From positions 1-64,000 of the forward strand of contig CALXHR010000001.1 of assembly GCA_944388175.1 (NCBI GenBank): DNA of 64,000 nt, read 5' to 3'. This document shows positions 15,852-25,278 of this stretch, piece by piece. The position numbers and the translations under genes were made by a program. The notes under the pieces are model-generated. The model worked only from the letters and a program-made list of their open reading frames with translations. It was not told where the DNA came from and searched no databases. Source of the DNA: an uncultured Gemmiger sp. (GTDB lineage: Bacteria; Bacillota; Clostridia; Oscillospirales; Ruminococcaceae). Each line of letters opens with the position of its first letter. Position 1 is the stretch's first letter.

Positions 15852-16430
15852 ATGAAAGGCGAAAAGTATCTGTTTGTTGTATCGGGCCCGTCGGGTACCG
15901 GCAAGGACACCGTGGTGGCGCGGCTGCTGAAAGACCACCCCGAGATCCAGCACACGGTCTCGGCCACGACGCGTGCGCCGCGCGAAGGCGAAAAAAACGG
16001 TATCAACTACCACTTTATGTCGGTCGCGGATTTTGAGGATCACCTTGCGCATGACCAGATCGTCGAGCACACGCAGTACTGTGGCAACTACTACGGCACG
16101 CTGCGCAGCGAGATCGAGCGCCGTATGGCGCAGGGCATCCCGGTGATCCTGGTCATCGAGGTCGAGGGCGCGGGCAACATCAAGCGCCTGTACCCCGGCG
16201 CCACGACGATTTTTGTGCTGCCGCCCGACATGCAGGAACTGGAACGTCGCCTGCGCAACCGCGGCACCGAGAGCGAGGAAACCATCCAGCGCCGCCTGAA
16301 ACGGGCGGAGGAAGAGATCACCCACTCGGCAGGGTATGACGAGCACGTCGTCAACGACCAGGTTGAAACCTGTGCCGAAGCCCTGTACTCCATCATCCAG
16401 TCCCGCCTTGAACACGGCCAAGACGCATGA
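15852..16430 (+). CDS. gmk: guanylate kinase
   Basis: 192 residues. Phosphorylates GMP to GDP with ATP. P-loop VVSGPSGTGKDT, GMP-binding VSATTRAPREGEKNGINYHF and YGTLRSEIE, lid region with RLRNRGTE. Start ATG 15852 (MKGEKYLFVV). It overlaps priA by 4 nt (ATGA), so the usual rpoZ and coaBC between them are absent. Confidence 0.96.
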   Translation: MKGEKYLFVVSGPSGTGKDTVVARLLKDHPEIQHTVSATTRAPREGEKNGINYHFMSVADFEDHLAHDQIVEHTQYCGNYYGTLRSEIERRMAQGIPVILVIEVEGAGNIKRLYPGATTIFVLPPDMQELERRLRNRGTESEETIQRRLKRAEEEITHSAGYDEHVVNDQVETCAEALYSIIQSRLEHGQDA

Positions 16431-18694
16431 CGCTGCCCGTCGCGCAGGTGGCCGTCGACCAGGCGACCATCCATTTTGATAAATTCTACTCTTACCGAAT
16501 ACCGGCGGAGTTACAGGACCACGTGTGGCCGGGCAGTATGGTGCTGGTGCCATTTGGCCGCGGCGACCATGCGCGCATGGCCGTGGTGCTGGCGGTGGCG
16601 GAAGTGGAAGAAGCCGACGCCCCGCCGCGCCTGAAAGCGCTGTATGACGCCGCGCCCGAACAGGCGCGCCTGACGCCCGACCTGCTGGAGCTCGTGCGGT
16701 TTTTAAAAGACCGCACTTTCTGCACCTGGTTCGAGGCCGTCAAGGCCGTCATCCCATACGGCGCGCAGTATATGGCGGTCACCGCCGGCGGCAAGCCGCG
16801 GATGAAAAACCGCCTGCAGCGCGCGACCGAGTGGGTCTACACGCTCACCGGGGAACTGCCCGCCAAACCCAAACCCGGCCCGCGCCAGCTGGCGGCGGTG
16901 GAAGCTTTGCGCGTCGGCCCGCTGACCGGCCGCCAGCTGGAAACCGCCGGCATCTCCAAACCGACGCTGGACACGCTGTGCCAAAAGGGCGTGCTGACGG
17001 CCACCCGGCAGGACAAAACGCTGGACCTGTTTGCGGCCATCCCGTTTGACCCGCAGCCGCTGGCGCTTTCGGCCGAGCAGCAGCAGGCGTACGACGCGCT
17101 GGCGCCCAACCTGGCCGACGGGCAGCCCCATGCGGCGCTGCTGCACGGCGTGACGGGCAGCGGCAAAACGGTCGTGTTTTTAAAACTCATCGAGCGCACG
17201 CTGGAACTGGGCCGCAAGGCGCTGGTGCTGGTGCCCGAGATCAGCCTGACGCCGCAGATGATCCGCCGCCTGAAATCGACGTTCGGCAGCCGGCTGGCCG
17301 TGCAGCATTCCGCTCTCAATAACACCGAGCGCCTGCTGCAATGGCGCATGATCCAGCAGGGCAACGCCGACATCGTCGTCGGCACGCGCAGCGCTGTGTT
17401 TGCGCCGCTGCAAAACCTGGGGCTCATCATTGTAGATGAGGAGCAGGAACACACCTACCAGAGTGAGTCCGCCCCGCGCTATGACGCGCACGACGTCGCC
17501 AAAAAGCGCGCGGCGATGGAAAACGCGCTGCTGGTGTTCGCTTCGGCCACGCCGCGCACCGAGACCTATCACGCGGCCAAAACCGGCAAATACCAGCTTG
17601 TCACGCTGACCAGGCGCTACGGCGGCCGCCCGCTGCCGAACGTCGATTTCATCGACATGCGCGCCGAGCTCACCGCCGGCAACCCGCGGGAAGTCAGCGC
17701 CCGCATGGTGCAGGAACTCAAAACCAACCTGCAAAACGGGGAACAGAGCATCCTGCTGCTGAACCGGCGCGGCTACCACACGGTGGGCATGTGCACGGCC
17801 TGCGGGCAGGTGCTCAAATGCCCCAACTGCAGCGTGCCGATGGTCTACCACAAACCGCAGCAGGCGCTGATGTGCCACCACTGCGGGCACACGGTGCGCC
17901 CGCTGCCGCAGCTTTGCCCTGCGTGCGGTGGTCAGGTCCGCTACAGCGGGTTCGGCACCCAGCGTGTGGAAGAAGAATTGCACGAACTGCTGCCGGACGC
18001 GCGCATTTTGCGCATGGACCAGGACTCTACGGGGCAGAAAAACGCCCACGAGACGATGCTGGCCCAGTTTGGCCGGCAGGAATACGACATTCTGCTGGGC
18101 ACGCAGATGGTCGCCAAGGGGCTGGACTTTGAAAAAGTCACCCTCGTCGGCGTTTTGGGCATCGATTCGCTGCTGTTTGGGCAGGGTTTCCGCGCGTATG
18201 AGAGCGTGTTCAGCCTTGTCACGCAGGTCATCGGCCGCGGTGGGCGCGCCAGCCTGCCGGGCCGCGCGCTGATCCAGACGGCGGTGCCGAACCACCCGGT
18301 CTTGCAGCTGGCCGCCGCGCAGGGGTATGAGGATTTCTACCGCGAGGAGATCGCGTTCCGCAAATACGGTCTCTACCCGCCGTTCTGCGCGTTCTGCGTC
18401 ATCGGGTTTACCGGCGCGCAGGAGGGCGCGGTCGCCCTGGCCGCGCAGCGCTTTGGCGCGCTGCTGGCGCAGCATGCGGCGCAACACCCGCAGCTGCCGC
18501 TGCGCATTTTGGGCCCCGCGCCGATGGCGATTGCGATGCTGAACGGCAAATATCGCTACAAGCTGACGCTCAAATGCCGCAACGACGCGGCGTTCCGGGC
18601 GCTGCTGCGCCGGGCACTGGACGATTACGCCGCCGAAAAACTGCCGCAGAAAGCCGCCGTTATCGTGGATTTCAACACCGACGGCGACCTGTGA
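16427..18694 (+). CDS. priA: primosomal protein N' (replication restart helicase)
   Basis: 755 residues. N-terminal 3' DNA-end-binding domain (about 1-110), then a superfamily 2 helicase: Walker A HGVTGSGKTVVFL, Walker B IIVDEEQEHTYQSE and FASATPRTET. The zinc module follows (CTACGQVLKCPNCS, then MCHHCGHT and CPACGG: eight cysteines), then helicase lobe 2 with GTQMVAKGLDF and QVIGRGGRAS. It reloads the replisome at stalled forks. Confidence 0.96.
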   Translation: MTLPVAQVAVDQATIHFDKFYSYRIPAELQDHVWPGSMVLVPFGRGDHARMAVVLAVAEVEEADAPPRLKALYDAAPEQARLTPDLLELVRFLKDRTFCTWFEAVKAVIPYGAQYMAVTAGGKPRMKNRLQRATEWVYTLTGELPAKPKPGPRQLAAVEALRVGPLTGRQLETAGISKPTLDTLCQKGVLTATRQDKTLDLFAAIPFDPQPLALSAEQQQAYDALAPNLADGQPHAALLHGVTGSGKTVVFLKLIERTLELGRKALVLVPEISLTPQMIRRLKSTFGSRLAVQHSALNNTERLLQWRMIQQGNADIVVGTRSAVFAPLQNLGLIIVDEEQEHTYQSESAPRYDAHDVAKKRAAMENALLVFASATPRTETYHAAKTGKYQLVTLTRRYGGRPLPNVDFIDMRAELTAGNPREVSARMVQELKTNLQNGEQSILLLNRRGYHTVGMCTACGQVLKCPNCSVPMVYHKPQQALMCHHCGHTVRPLPQLCPACGGQVRYSGFGTQRVEEELHELLPDARILRMDQDSTGQKNAHETMLAQFGRQEYDILLGTQMVAKGLDFEKVTLVGVLGIDSLLFGQGFRAYESVFSLVTQVIGRGGRASLPGRALIQTAVPNHPVLQLAAAQGYEDFYREEIAFRKYGLYPPFCAFCVIGFTGAQEGAVALAAQRFGALLAQHAAQHPQLPLRILGPAPMAIAMLNGKYRYKLTLKCRNDAAFRALLRRALDDYAAEKLPQKAAVIVDFNTDGDL

Positions 18695-18746
18695 CCCGGC
18701 CAAAACCCATGTATATCGTATTTACGCTTTTAGGAGGTATTTCCCT

Positions 18747-19262
18747 ATGGCACTTCGCACCATCGTACAGGACGGCGACCCGATCCTGAAAAAAGTCTGC
18801 CGCCCCGTCACCAAATTTGACGACCGTCTTGGCGTTCTGCTCGACGACATGAAAGAGACACTGCTGGCGGCCAACGGCCTGGGCCTGGCCGGGCCGCAGG
18901 TCGGCATGATGCGCCGGCTGTTCATCTGCCTGGACGAGCGCGACATGCCGGAACAGGTTCCGGAAAACTACGAATATAAGTTCATCGAGTTCATCAACCC
19001 CGAGATTTTGGAACTCAGCGACGAAAAAGTCGAACTGTACGAGGGCTGCCTTTCCTTCCCAGGGCACAACGGGGCCATCGCGCGCTCCAAACACGTCAAG
19101 GTCAAGGCGCAGGACCGCCACGGCGAATGGTTTGAACTGGAAGCCGATGATATGCTCGCCCGCTGCATCCAGCATGAGAACAACCACCTGGACGGCATCA
19201 CAATCATGGACCTGGCGACCCATTTCTATGAGGACGACTACCCCGAAGAAAACGAGGACTAA
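18747..19262 (+). CDS. def: peptide deformylase
   Basis: 171 residues. Removes the formyl group from new proteins. The three motifs are GLGLAGPQVG, EGCLSFP (metal Cys) and QHENNHLDG (HExxH metal ligands). Strong AGGAGGT upstream of ATG 18747. Paired with fmt, 5 nt away, as in most bacteria. Confidence 0.96.
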   Translation: MALRTIVQDGDPILKKVCRPVTKFDDRLGVLLDDMKETLLAANGLGLAGPQVGMMRRLFICLDERDMPEQVPENYEYKFIEFINPEILELSDEKVELYEGCLSFPGHNGAIARSKHVKVKAQDRHGEWFELEADDMLARCIQHENNHLDGITIMDLATHFYEDDYPEENED

Positions 19263-19267
19263 ACCGC

Positions 19268-20188
19268 ATGCGTATCCTGTTTATGGGCACCCCCGACATC
19301 GCCGCCGAAAGCCTGCGCGCCCTGCTGGACGCCGGGCATGAGGTCTGCGCGGTGTTCACCCGGCGCGACAAACCGGTCGGCCGCAAACAAATCCTGACGG
19401 CGCCGCCCGTCAAGCAGCTGGCGCAGCAGCACGGCATCCCGGTCTACCAGCCGTGCACCTTGCGCGACGGCTCCAGCGACGAATTGATCCGCAGCCTGGC
19501 GCCCGATGTCATCGTCGTGGTGGCGTACGGCTGCATCCTGCCGCCGCAGCTGCTGCACGTGGCGCGGTACGGCTGCATCAACCTGCACGTGTCGCTGCTG
19601 CCCAAATACCGCGGCTCTGCGCCGGTGCAGTGGGCGGTGCTCAACGGCGATACCCAGACTGGCGTGTCCATCATGCAGCTGGACGAAGGGCTGGACACTG
19701 GCAACGTGCTGCTGGTGGAGCCGGTCGACATCGCCCCTGAGGAGACCAGCGGCCAACTGTTTGACCGCGTCAGCGCTGTGGGCGCCAAAACGCTGGTGGC
19801 GGCGCTGGAAAAACTGCAGGCCGGGCAACTGACCCCGACGCCGCAGTGCGAGGACCTGGCCACCCAGGCCCCGCCGCTGGATAAAGAGATGGCGCAGTTC
19901 TCTTTCACAGACAGCGCCGCGCACATCCACAACTGGGTGCGCGGCATGAACCCCTGGCCTGTGGCTTGGTTCTTGCAGGACGGCAAGCGCATCAAGGTGC
20001 AGGAATGCCGCCTGGCGGAAAACCCGCAGCATGCCGCGCCCGGCACGGTGCTGGCGCTCAAACCGCTGACGGTAGCCGCTGCCGGCGGGGCCGTACAGCT
20101 GCTGACCGTGACGCCGGAGGGCGGCAAACCGATGCCCGGCACTGCCTGGGCGGCCGGCCGCCGCCTAAAAGCGGGGGACAGCCTGTGA
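19268..20188 (+). CDS. fmt: methionyl-tRNA formyltransferase
   Basis: 306 residues. Transfers a formyl group from 10-formyl-THF to initiator Met-tRNA. N-terminal MRILFMGTPDIAAESLRALL, the catalytic block INLHVSLLPKYRGSAPVQWA with the conserved Asn and His, GVSIMQLDEGLDTG, and a C-terminal OB-fold. It overlaps rsmB by 4 nt (GTGA). Confidence 0.96.
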   Translation: MRILFMGTPDIAAESLRALLDAGHEVCAVFTRRDKPVGRKQILTAPPVKQLAQQHGIPVYQPCTLRDGSSDELIRSLAPDVIVVVAYGCILPPQLLHVARYGCINLHVSLLPKYRGSAPVQWAVLNGDTQTGVSIMQLDEGLDTGNVLLVEPVDIAPEETSGQLFDRVSAVGAKTLVAALEKLQAGQLTPTPQCEDLATQAPPLDKEMAQFSFTDSAAHIHNWVRGMNPWPVAWFLQDGKRIKVQECRLAENPQHAAPGTVLALKPLTVAAAGGAVQLLTVTPEGGKPMPGTAWAAGRRLKAGDSL

Positions 20189-21498
20189 CGCCGCGCCGCC
20201 TGGCCGTGCAGGCGCTGCTGCACCAGGAACAGGCCGGTTACGCCAACCTGGTGCTGGACGCCGAACTCAAAAAATGCACCCCGCCGCTGGCCGCGCGCGA
20301 TGCGGCGTTTGCGGCCCGTATCTTTTACACGGTGCTGGAATACCTGCCGCTGCTGGACTACCGCCTGGCGCGGTTCAGCAAAAAGCCGCTGCGGGCGCTG
20401 GACGCGCCGGTGCGCGCCATCCTGCGCGCCGGGTTGGCGCAGGCGCTGTATATGCAGGTGCCGCTGCCCGCGGCAGTCAATGAGTCGGTCAAGCTGACCA
20501 AAGCAATGGGCAAGACCAGCGCGGCCGGCATGGTCAACGCGGTGCTGCGGCGCGCGGCGGCCCTGCCGGTGCAGGAGAGCGATTTCCCGGACCCGCTGCA
20601 GCGGCTGGAAATTTGGTATTGCCTGTCCCGCCCGGTGGCGCAGCTGTTCTATGCGCAGTACGGCGCGGAAGCCTTCGCGCTGGCGGCGGCGTTCCGGCGC
20701 CGCCCGGTGTCGGCGGTGCGCGTCAATACGCTGCGCACCACCGACGAAGCGCTCACGCAGGCCCTGCAGGCCGAAGGCCATACCGTGACCCCCGGCCCCT
20801 GGCCGCATGCGCTGCTGGTGGATTTCCACGGCTCGCCCGCCGCCGGGGCGGCGTTTGCTGCCGGGCACTACCATGTGCAGGGGCTGGCCAGCCAGTTTGC
20901 AGCGCTCTGCGTACAGGCCAAGCCGGGGCAGCGCGTGCTCGATTTCTGCGCCGCGCCGGGCGGCAAAAGCTTGACGCTGGCCCAGCAGATGCAAAATACC
21001 GGCTGCCTTGTCAGCGGCGAGGCCGTGCCGGCTCGCGTGCCGCTGCTGCAAAAAGCGTTCGACCGCTGCAGCGTGACCTGCGCGCAGGCGATCCAAAACG
21101 ATGCGACGGCGCCCAACGCGGCGCTGGGCAAATTTGACCGCGTGCTGTGCGACGTGCCGTGCTCGGGGCTGGGCATCATCGCCAAAAAGCCGGATATCCG
21201 CTATAAAGACCTCGACGGGATAGGGGAACTGTGCGCCATCCAGCAAAAAATTTTGCAAAATGGCGCAGATTCTCTTGCCGAAAACGGCCGTTTGGTGTAT
21301 TCTACCTGTACAGTGCATTGGCAGGAAAACCAGGCGCAGATCGAAACATTTCTGCACAACAATCCTGGTTTCCACGTTGTACCGCCGGAAATTGATTTTC
21401 CCGGTGCGCAGGCCGATGCTTTTGGCACGCTGTTTTTGCCGCACAAGACCGGCACCGACGGCTTTTTTGTAGCCATTTTGGAAAAACTTTCGACATAA
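20185..21498 (+). CDS. rsmB: 16S rRNA (cytosine-967-C5)-methyltransferase
   Basis: 437 residues, start GTG 20185 overlapping the fmt stop. An N-terminal NusB-like domain (RLAVQALLHQEQAGYANLVL, then RAGLAQALYM) is followed by an RNA m5C methyltransferase domain: VQGLASQFAALC, the SAM motif LDFCAAPGGKSLTL, the PC-motif CDVPCSGLGIIAKKPDIR and the nucleophile region VYSTCTVHWQEN. All expected catalytic cysteines are present. Confidence 0.95.
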   Translation: MTPRRLAVQALLHQEQAGYANLVLDAELKKCTPPLAARDAAFAARIFYTVLEYLPLLDYRLARFSKKPLRALDAPVRAILRAGLAQALYMQVPLPAAVNESVKLTKAMGKTSAAGMVNAVLRRAAALPVQESDFPDPLQRLEIWYCLSRPVAQLFYAQYGAEAFALAAAFRRRPVSAVRVNTLRTTDEALTQALQAEGHTVTPGPWPHALLVDFHGSPAAGAAFAAGHYHVQGLASQFAALCVQAKPGQRVLDFCAAPGGKSLTLAQQMQNTGCLVSGEAVPARVPLLQKAFDRCSVTCAQAIQNDATAPNAALGKFDRVLCDVPCSGLGIIAKKPDIRYKDLDGIGELCAIQQKILQNGADSLAENGRLVYSTCTVHWQENQAQIETFLHNNPGFHVVPPEIDFPGAQADAFGTLFLPHKTGTDGFFVAILEKLST

Positions 21499-21538
21499 TT
21501 TTGGTTTATACTATACAGAGGGTGAGGAGGTGCGCTTT

Positions 21539-22624
21539 GTGGAGGAAGCAAACCAGGTCTGTCTGTCGGACCTGACGCTGGACCGCCTGACGGCGTACCT
21601 TGCCGGGCTGGGCCAGCCGAAGTTCCGCGCCAAACAGATTTTCAAGTGGCTGCACCAGAAGCTGGTCACCGACTTTTCCCAGATGACCGACCAGCCCAAG
21701 ACGCTGCTGGCGGTTTTGCAGCAGCAGTGCACCATCGCGGCCCCCACAATCCGCCGCCGCCAGCAGTCCAAAGACGGTACGGTCAAGTATCTTTTGCAGC
21801 TGGCCGACGGCAACTGCATCGAGACGGTGCTCATGCGTTACAAATACGGCAACACGGTCTGCGTGTCCACCCAGGTGGGCTGCGCGATGGGCTGCCGGTT
21901 CTGCGCTTCGACTCAGGCGGGCCGCGTGCGGGACCTGACCCCCGGCGAGATCGCAGCCGAGATTTACACCGCCCAAAAAGATACGGGGGAGCGCGTCTCC
22001 CACATCGTGCTCATGGGCATCGGTGAGCCGCTGCATAATTTTGACAACGTCATGGACTTTTTGCAGATCATCTCCTGCCCGGAAGGCGTCAACATCGGCA
22101 TGCGCAACATCAGCCTTTCGACCTGCGGCCTGGTGCCCAAGATCGACGAGCTGGCCAAGCGGCATTTGCAGCTGACGCTCTCGGTTTCGCTGCACGCGCC
22201 GGACAATGCCACGCGCTCCGGCATGATGCCGGTCAATGACGCCTACCCGCTGGAACAGCTGCTCCCGGCTTGCCGCCGCTACCAGAAAGAGACCGGCCGC
22301 CGCATCAGCTTTGAATATTCGATGGTGCGCGGCGTCAATGACAGCGACGAGATGGCGCATAAACTGGCGCACCTGATTGAGGGGATGGGCGCGCATGTGA
22401 ATTTGATCCCCATCAACCCGGTGGACGGCAGCCCGTATTCCGCCACGGACGAAGAAAATGTGCGGCGCTTTCAGCGCGAGTTGGAGCGCCTGGGCGTCAA
22501 CGCGACGGTGCGCCGCCGCCTGGGCACCGATATCAGCGCCGCCTGCGGGCAGCTGCGGCGCGAGGATGCCCGCGAAACCGGCGCAGCCGGGACAGTACAC
22601 CACGGAAAGGAACACCCTGCATGA
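21539..22624 (+). CDS. rlmN: dual-specificity RNA methyltransferase RlmN
   Basis: Radical-SAM enzyme that makes 2-methyladenosine in 23S rRNA (A2503) and tRNA (A37). 361 residues. Cluster motif CAMGCRFCAST, GMGEPL-type MGIGEPLHNFDNV, and the late LGTDISAACGQL with the methyl-carrying Cys. I chose GTG 21539 (MEEANQVCL) because AGGAGG at 21525-21530 is 8 nt upstream; a GTG at 21530 is inside that site. Confidence 0.95.
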   Translation: MEEANQVCLSDLTLDRLTAYLAGLGQPKFRAKQIFKWLHQKLVTDFSQMTDQPKTLLAVLQQQCTIAAPTIRRRQQSKDGTVKYLLQLADGNCIETVLMRYKYGNTVCVSTQVGCAMGCRFCASTQAGRVRDLTPGEIAAEIYTAQKDTGERVSHIVLMGIGEPLHNFDNVMDFLQIISCPEGVNIGMRNISLSTCGLVPKIDELAKRHLQLTLSVSLHAPDNATRSGMMPVNDAYPLEQLLPACRRYQKETGRRISFEYSMVRGVNDSDEMAHKLAHLIEGMGAHVNLIPINPVDGSPYSATDEENVRRFQRELERLGVNATVRRRLGTDISAACGQLRREDARETGAAGTVHHGKEHPA

Positions 22625-23370
22625 AGATTGCAGCGATCACCGATATCGGCAGCTGCCGCCAGGAAAACCAGGACAATTACTGTGCGCAGCAGCTGGCGGG
22701 CGGGACTGCCTGGGGGCTTGTGTGCGACGGTATGGGCGGTGTGAACGGCGGGCGCCTGGCGTCCCGCATCGCAACCGATACCATGCAGCAGTATTTTGCC
22801 CGCCAGATGCAGGCGCTGCGGCCAGGGGGCGAAAAAGCCTTTATGATGCACGGGTTTGACGTCACCAACCGCGCCGTGTATGAAAAAGCGGCGTCGGACC
22901 CCGAAATGATGGGCATGGGCACCACTGGCGTGTGCGCCTATGCGGGGGGCGGGTTCGCCCACATCGTCCACGCGGGCGATTCCCGCGCGTATCTCTACCA
23001 CCGGGGCACGCTGCGCCAGATCACCCGCGACCACTCGATGGTGCAGCAACTGGTGGACAGCGGCCAGATCACCCGCGAACAGGCGTCGCTGCACCCGCAG
23101 AAAAACCTGATTACCCGGGCGCTGGGGGTCGCGGCCAACATCGTGCCGGAGTATAACCGCTGCGAGATTGAAGAAGGCGACATCCTGCTGCTGTGCACCG
23201 ACGGCCTGACCAATATGGTGCCGGACGAAGAGATCGCGCGGGTTTTGCAGGATACAGCCTTTTTTGACGCCGCCGGGGTCCTGATCAGCCGCGCGCTGCA
23301 GGCGGGCGGGCAGGACAATGTCACGGTTTTGCTTATGGGCGTGGAAACTACGGAGGTCAACAATGGATAA
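22621..23370 (+). CDS. prpC: PP2C-type Ser/Thr phosphatase
   Basis: 249 residues. Metal-dependent phosphatase that opposes PrkC. Motifs: TDIGSCRQENQDNY, VCDGMGGVNGG, AHIVHAGDSRAYL, CTDGLTNMV and GGQDNVTVLL, which supply the metal-binding aspartates. It overlaps rlmN (ATGA) upstream and prkC downstream. Confidence 0.95.
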   Translation: MKIAAITDIGSCRQENQDNYCAQQLAGGTAWGLVCDGMGGVNGGRLASRIATDTMQQYFARQMQALRPGGEKAFMMHGFDVTNRAVYEKAASDPEMMGMGTTGVCAYAGGGFAHIVHAGDSRAYLYHRGTLRQITRDHSMVQQLVDSGQITREQASLHPQKNLITRALGVAANIVPEYNRCEIEEGDILLLCTDGLTNMVPDEEIARVLQDTAFFDAAGVLISRALQAGGQDNVTVLLMGVETTEVNNG

Positions 23371-25264
23371 CTTGATTGGAAGACGACTGGACGGCCGGTA
23401 TCTGATCCAAAGCCTGGTCGGCGTGGGCGGCATGGCCAACGTCTACCGCGGCGTGGATGAAAAGACCGGCAATGCCATTGCGGTCAAGGTGCTCAAAGAA
23501 GAATTTTTGGATAACGAGGAACTTGTCCGCCGCTTTAAAAACGAATCCAAGGCGATCTCGATCCTCAGCCACCCGAACATCGTCAAGGTGTACGATGTTT
23601 CGGTCACCGACCGGCTGCAGTATATCGTCATGGAATACGTCGACGGCATCACGCTCAAAGAGTACCTCAAGCAGCGCGGCGGCGCCCTGACCTGGAAAGA
23701 AACCGTGCATTTTGCCACCCAGGTGCTGGGTGCGCTGCAGCATGCCCACGCCAAGGGCATCATCCACCGCGACGTCAAGCCGCAGAACATCATGCTGTTG
23801 GCGGACGGTTCCATTAAAATGATGGACTTTGGCATCGCCCGCTTCTCGCGCGCGCAGAGCCAGACCGTCAGCGACAAGGCCATCGGCTCGGTGCATTACA
23901 TCAGCCCCGAGCAGGCCAAGGGCGACCGCACCGACGCGCGCACCGATATCTACTCGGTCGGCGTCATGCTGTACGAGATGCTGTCCGGCCGGCTGCCGTT
24001 CGACGGCGACGGCGCAGTGTCCATCGCCATCATGCAAATCTCGGACAAACCCAAGCCGCTGGCCCAGGTGGCGCCCAACGTGCCGGAAGGTCTGCGCCAG
24101 ATCACCGAGAAGGCGATGGAAAAGGACCCCGCCAAGCGTTACCAGAGCGCGCAGGAGATGCTGGACGCCATTGAAGCGTTCAAGCGCAACCCCTCGGCCC
24201 GCTTTGAATACGAGTACAGAAATATGCAGGACAACCCCGAAAAGAACATCAACCGCGTGGTCTCGAACGCCAAGGGCGCCGTGCGCACCGGCGAAGCGCG
24301 CCGTGCCGGTACCGCCAACCCGGGCCGCGGCCGCAGCGCGCGCAGAAAGCGCGCCGCCAAGCCGTTCTCGGTACTGCCGATCTTCTTCGGCATGGCGGTG
24401 GCCTTTGTCATCGGCGCGGCCATCCTGATCTATCTGATCTTCACCAACTCCAGCAACCTGCTGTTCTCCAACCGCGACGACGTGACCATCATCAACTTTG
24501 TCGGCCAGACGTTGGACGAATACCGCGCGTCGGAGTATAACACGCTGCTCAAACTGCAGGAAGCCGAGGAGTATAACTCCACCTACCCGGCCGGGACCAT
24601 CATCCGGCAGAACCCCAAAGCGGGCCGTACCGTTAAGGAAGGCCAGCAGATCACGCTGACGGTCAGCCTGGGCACCCAGTATGTCACCATCCCCGAGACC
24701 AAAAACATGGTGGCGGAGGATGCCGAACAGACGCTGAAGGACATGGGCCTGAATGTGCTGCAAAAGCCGATGCAGGATTCCACGGTCGCCAGCGGCGCCG
24801 TGATCTACAGCAGCCCGTCATCCGGCGAAACGGTCGAGGGCGGCTCTACGGTCATTTTATATATCAGCCGCGCCACGGTGCAGTCCACCAACAAAATCCC
24901 CAGCCTGACCGGCAAGACGATCGATACCGCGCGCGCCGACGTGCGGGGGCTCAACTTCTCGATCCGCGTGGTCGAGCAGGCCAGCGACCAGCCGGAGGGC
25001 ACGGTCCTGAGCCAGAGTCCGGCCGCAGGCACCGACGCCCGCATCAGCACGGTCATCACACTGGTGGTTTCCACCGGCGTGCCGCCGGAGCCTGTGGCGA
25101 CGCCTGCGCCGGAAGCGTCGGTCGACCCGTCCACCGGCCAGATTGTCGTGCCGGAAAGCACCTGGTGGAGCAGTGACGGCTCGCATCAGATTCACCAGCG
25201 TTCCGACGGCTCGATGTGGAACGAAAGCGGCCAGCGCTGCGACGCCGAAGGTAATCCCATTTGA
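23363..25264 (+). CDS. prkC: PASTA-domain Ser/Thr kinase PrkC
   Basis: 633 residues. Cytoplasmic kinase domain (about 10-270) with VGVGGMANVYRG, VKVLKEE (ATP Lys), IIHRDVKPQNIM and MMDFGIARFS. A basic juxtamembrane segment RRKRAAK precedes one membrane helix (about 335-360). Three extracellular PASTA repeats follow (about 375-440, 441-508 and 509-575), then a Pro/Val-rich spacer and a short C-terminal tail (WWSSDGSHQIHQRSDGS). PASTA domains sense muropeptides; the kinase controls cell-wall and dormancy pathways. Start ATG 23363 with GGAGG upstream. Confidence 0.95.
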   Translation: MDNLIGRRLDGRYLIQSLVGVGGMANVYRGVDEKTGNAIAVKVLKEEFLDNEELVRRFKNESKAISILSHPNIVKVYDVSVTDRLQYIVMEYVDGITLKEYLKQRGGALTWKETVHFATQVLGALQHAHAKGIIHRDVKPQNIMLLADGSIKMMDFGIARFSRAQSQTVSDKAIGSVHYISPEQAKGDRTDARTDIYSVGVMLYEMLSGRLPFDGDGAVSIAIMQISDKPKPLAQVAPNVPEGLRQITEKAMEKDPAKRYQSAQEMLDAIEAFKRNPSARFEYEYRNMQDNPEKNINRVVSNAKGAVRTGEARRAGTANPGRGRSARRKRAAKPFSVLPIFFGMAVAFVIGAAILIYLIFTNSSNLLFSNRDDVTIINFVGQTLDEYRASEYNTLLKLQEAEEYNSTYPAGTIIRQNPKAGRTVKEGQQITLTVSLGTQYVTIPETKNMVAEDAEQTLKDMGLNVLQKPMQDSTVASGAVIYSSPSSGETVEGGSTVILYISRATVQSTNKIPSLTGKTIDTARADVRGLNFSIRVVEQASDQPEGTVLSQSPAAGTDARISTVITLVVSTGVPPEPVATPAPEASVDPSTGQIVVPESTWWSSDGSHQIHQRSDGSMWNESGQRCDAEGNPI

Positions 25265-25278
25265 CGGGTGTGCAGTCC

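Noticed and set aside
19444-21444. A 666-codon open frame on the minus strand
   Set aside because: Antisense to fmt and rsmB; GC-driven shadow.
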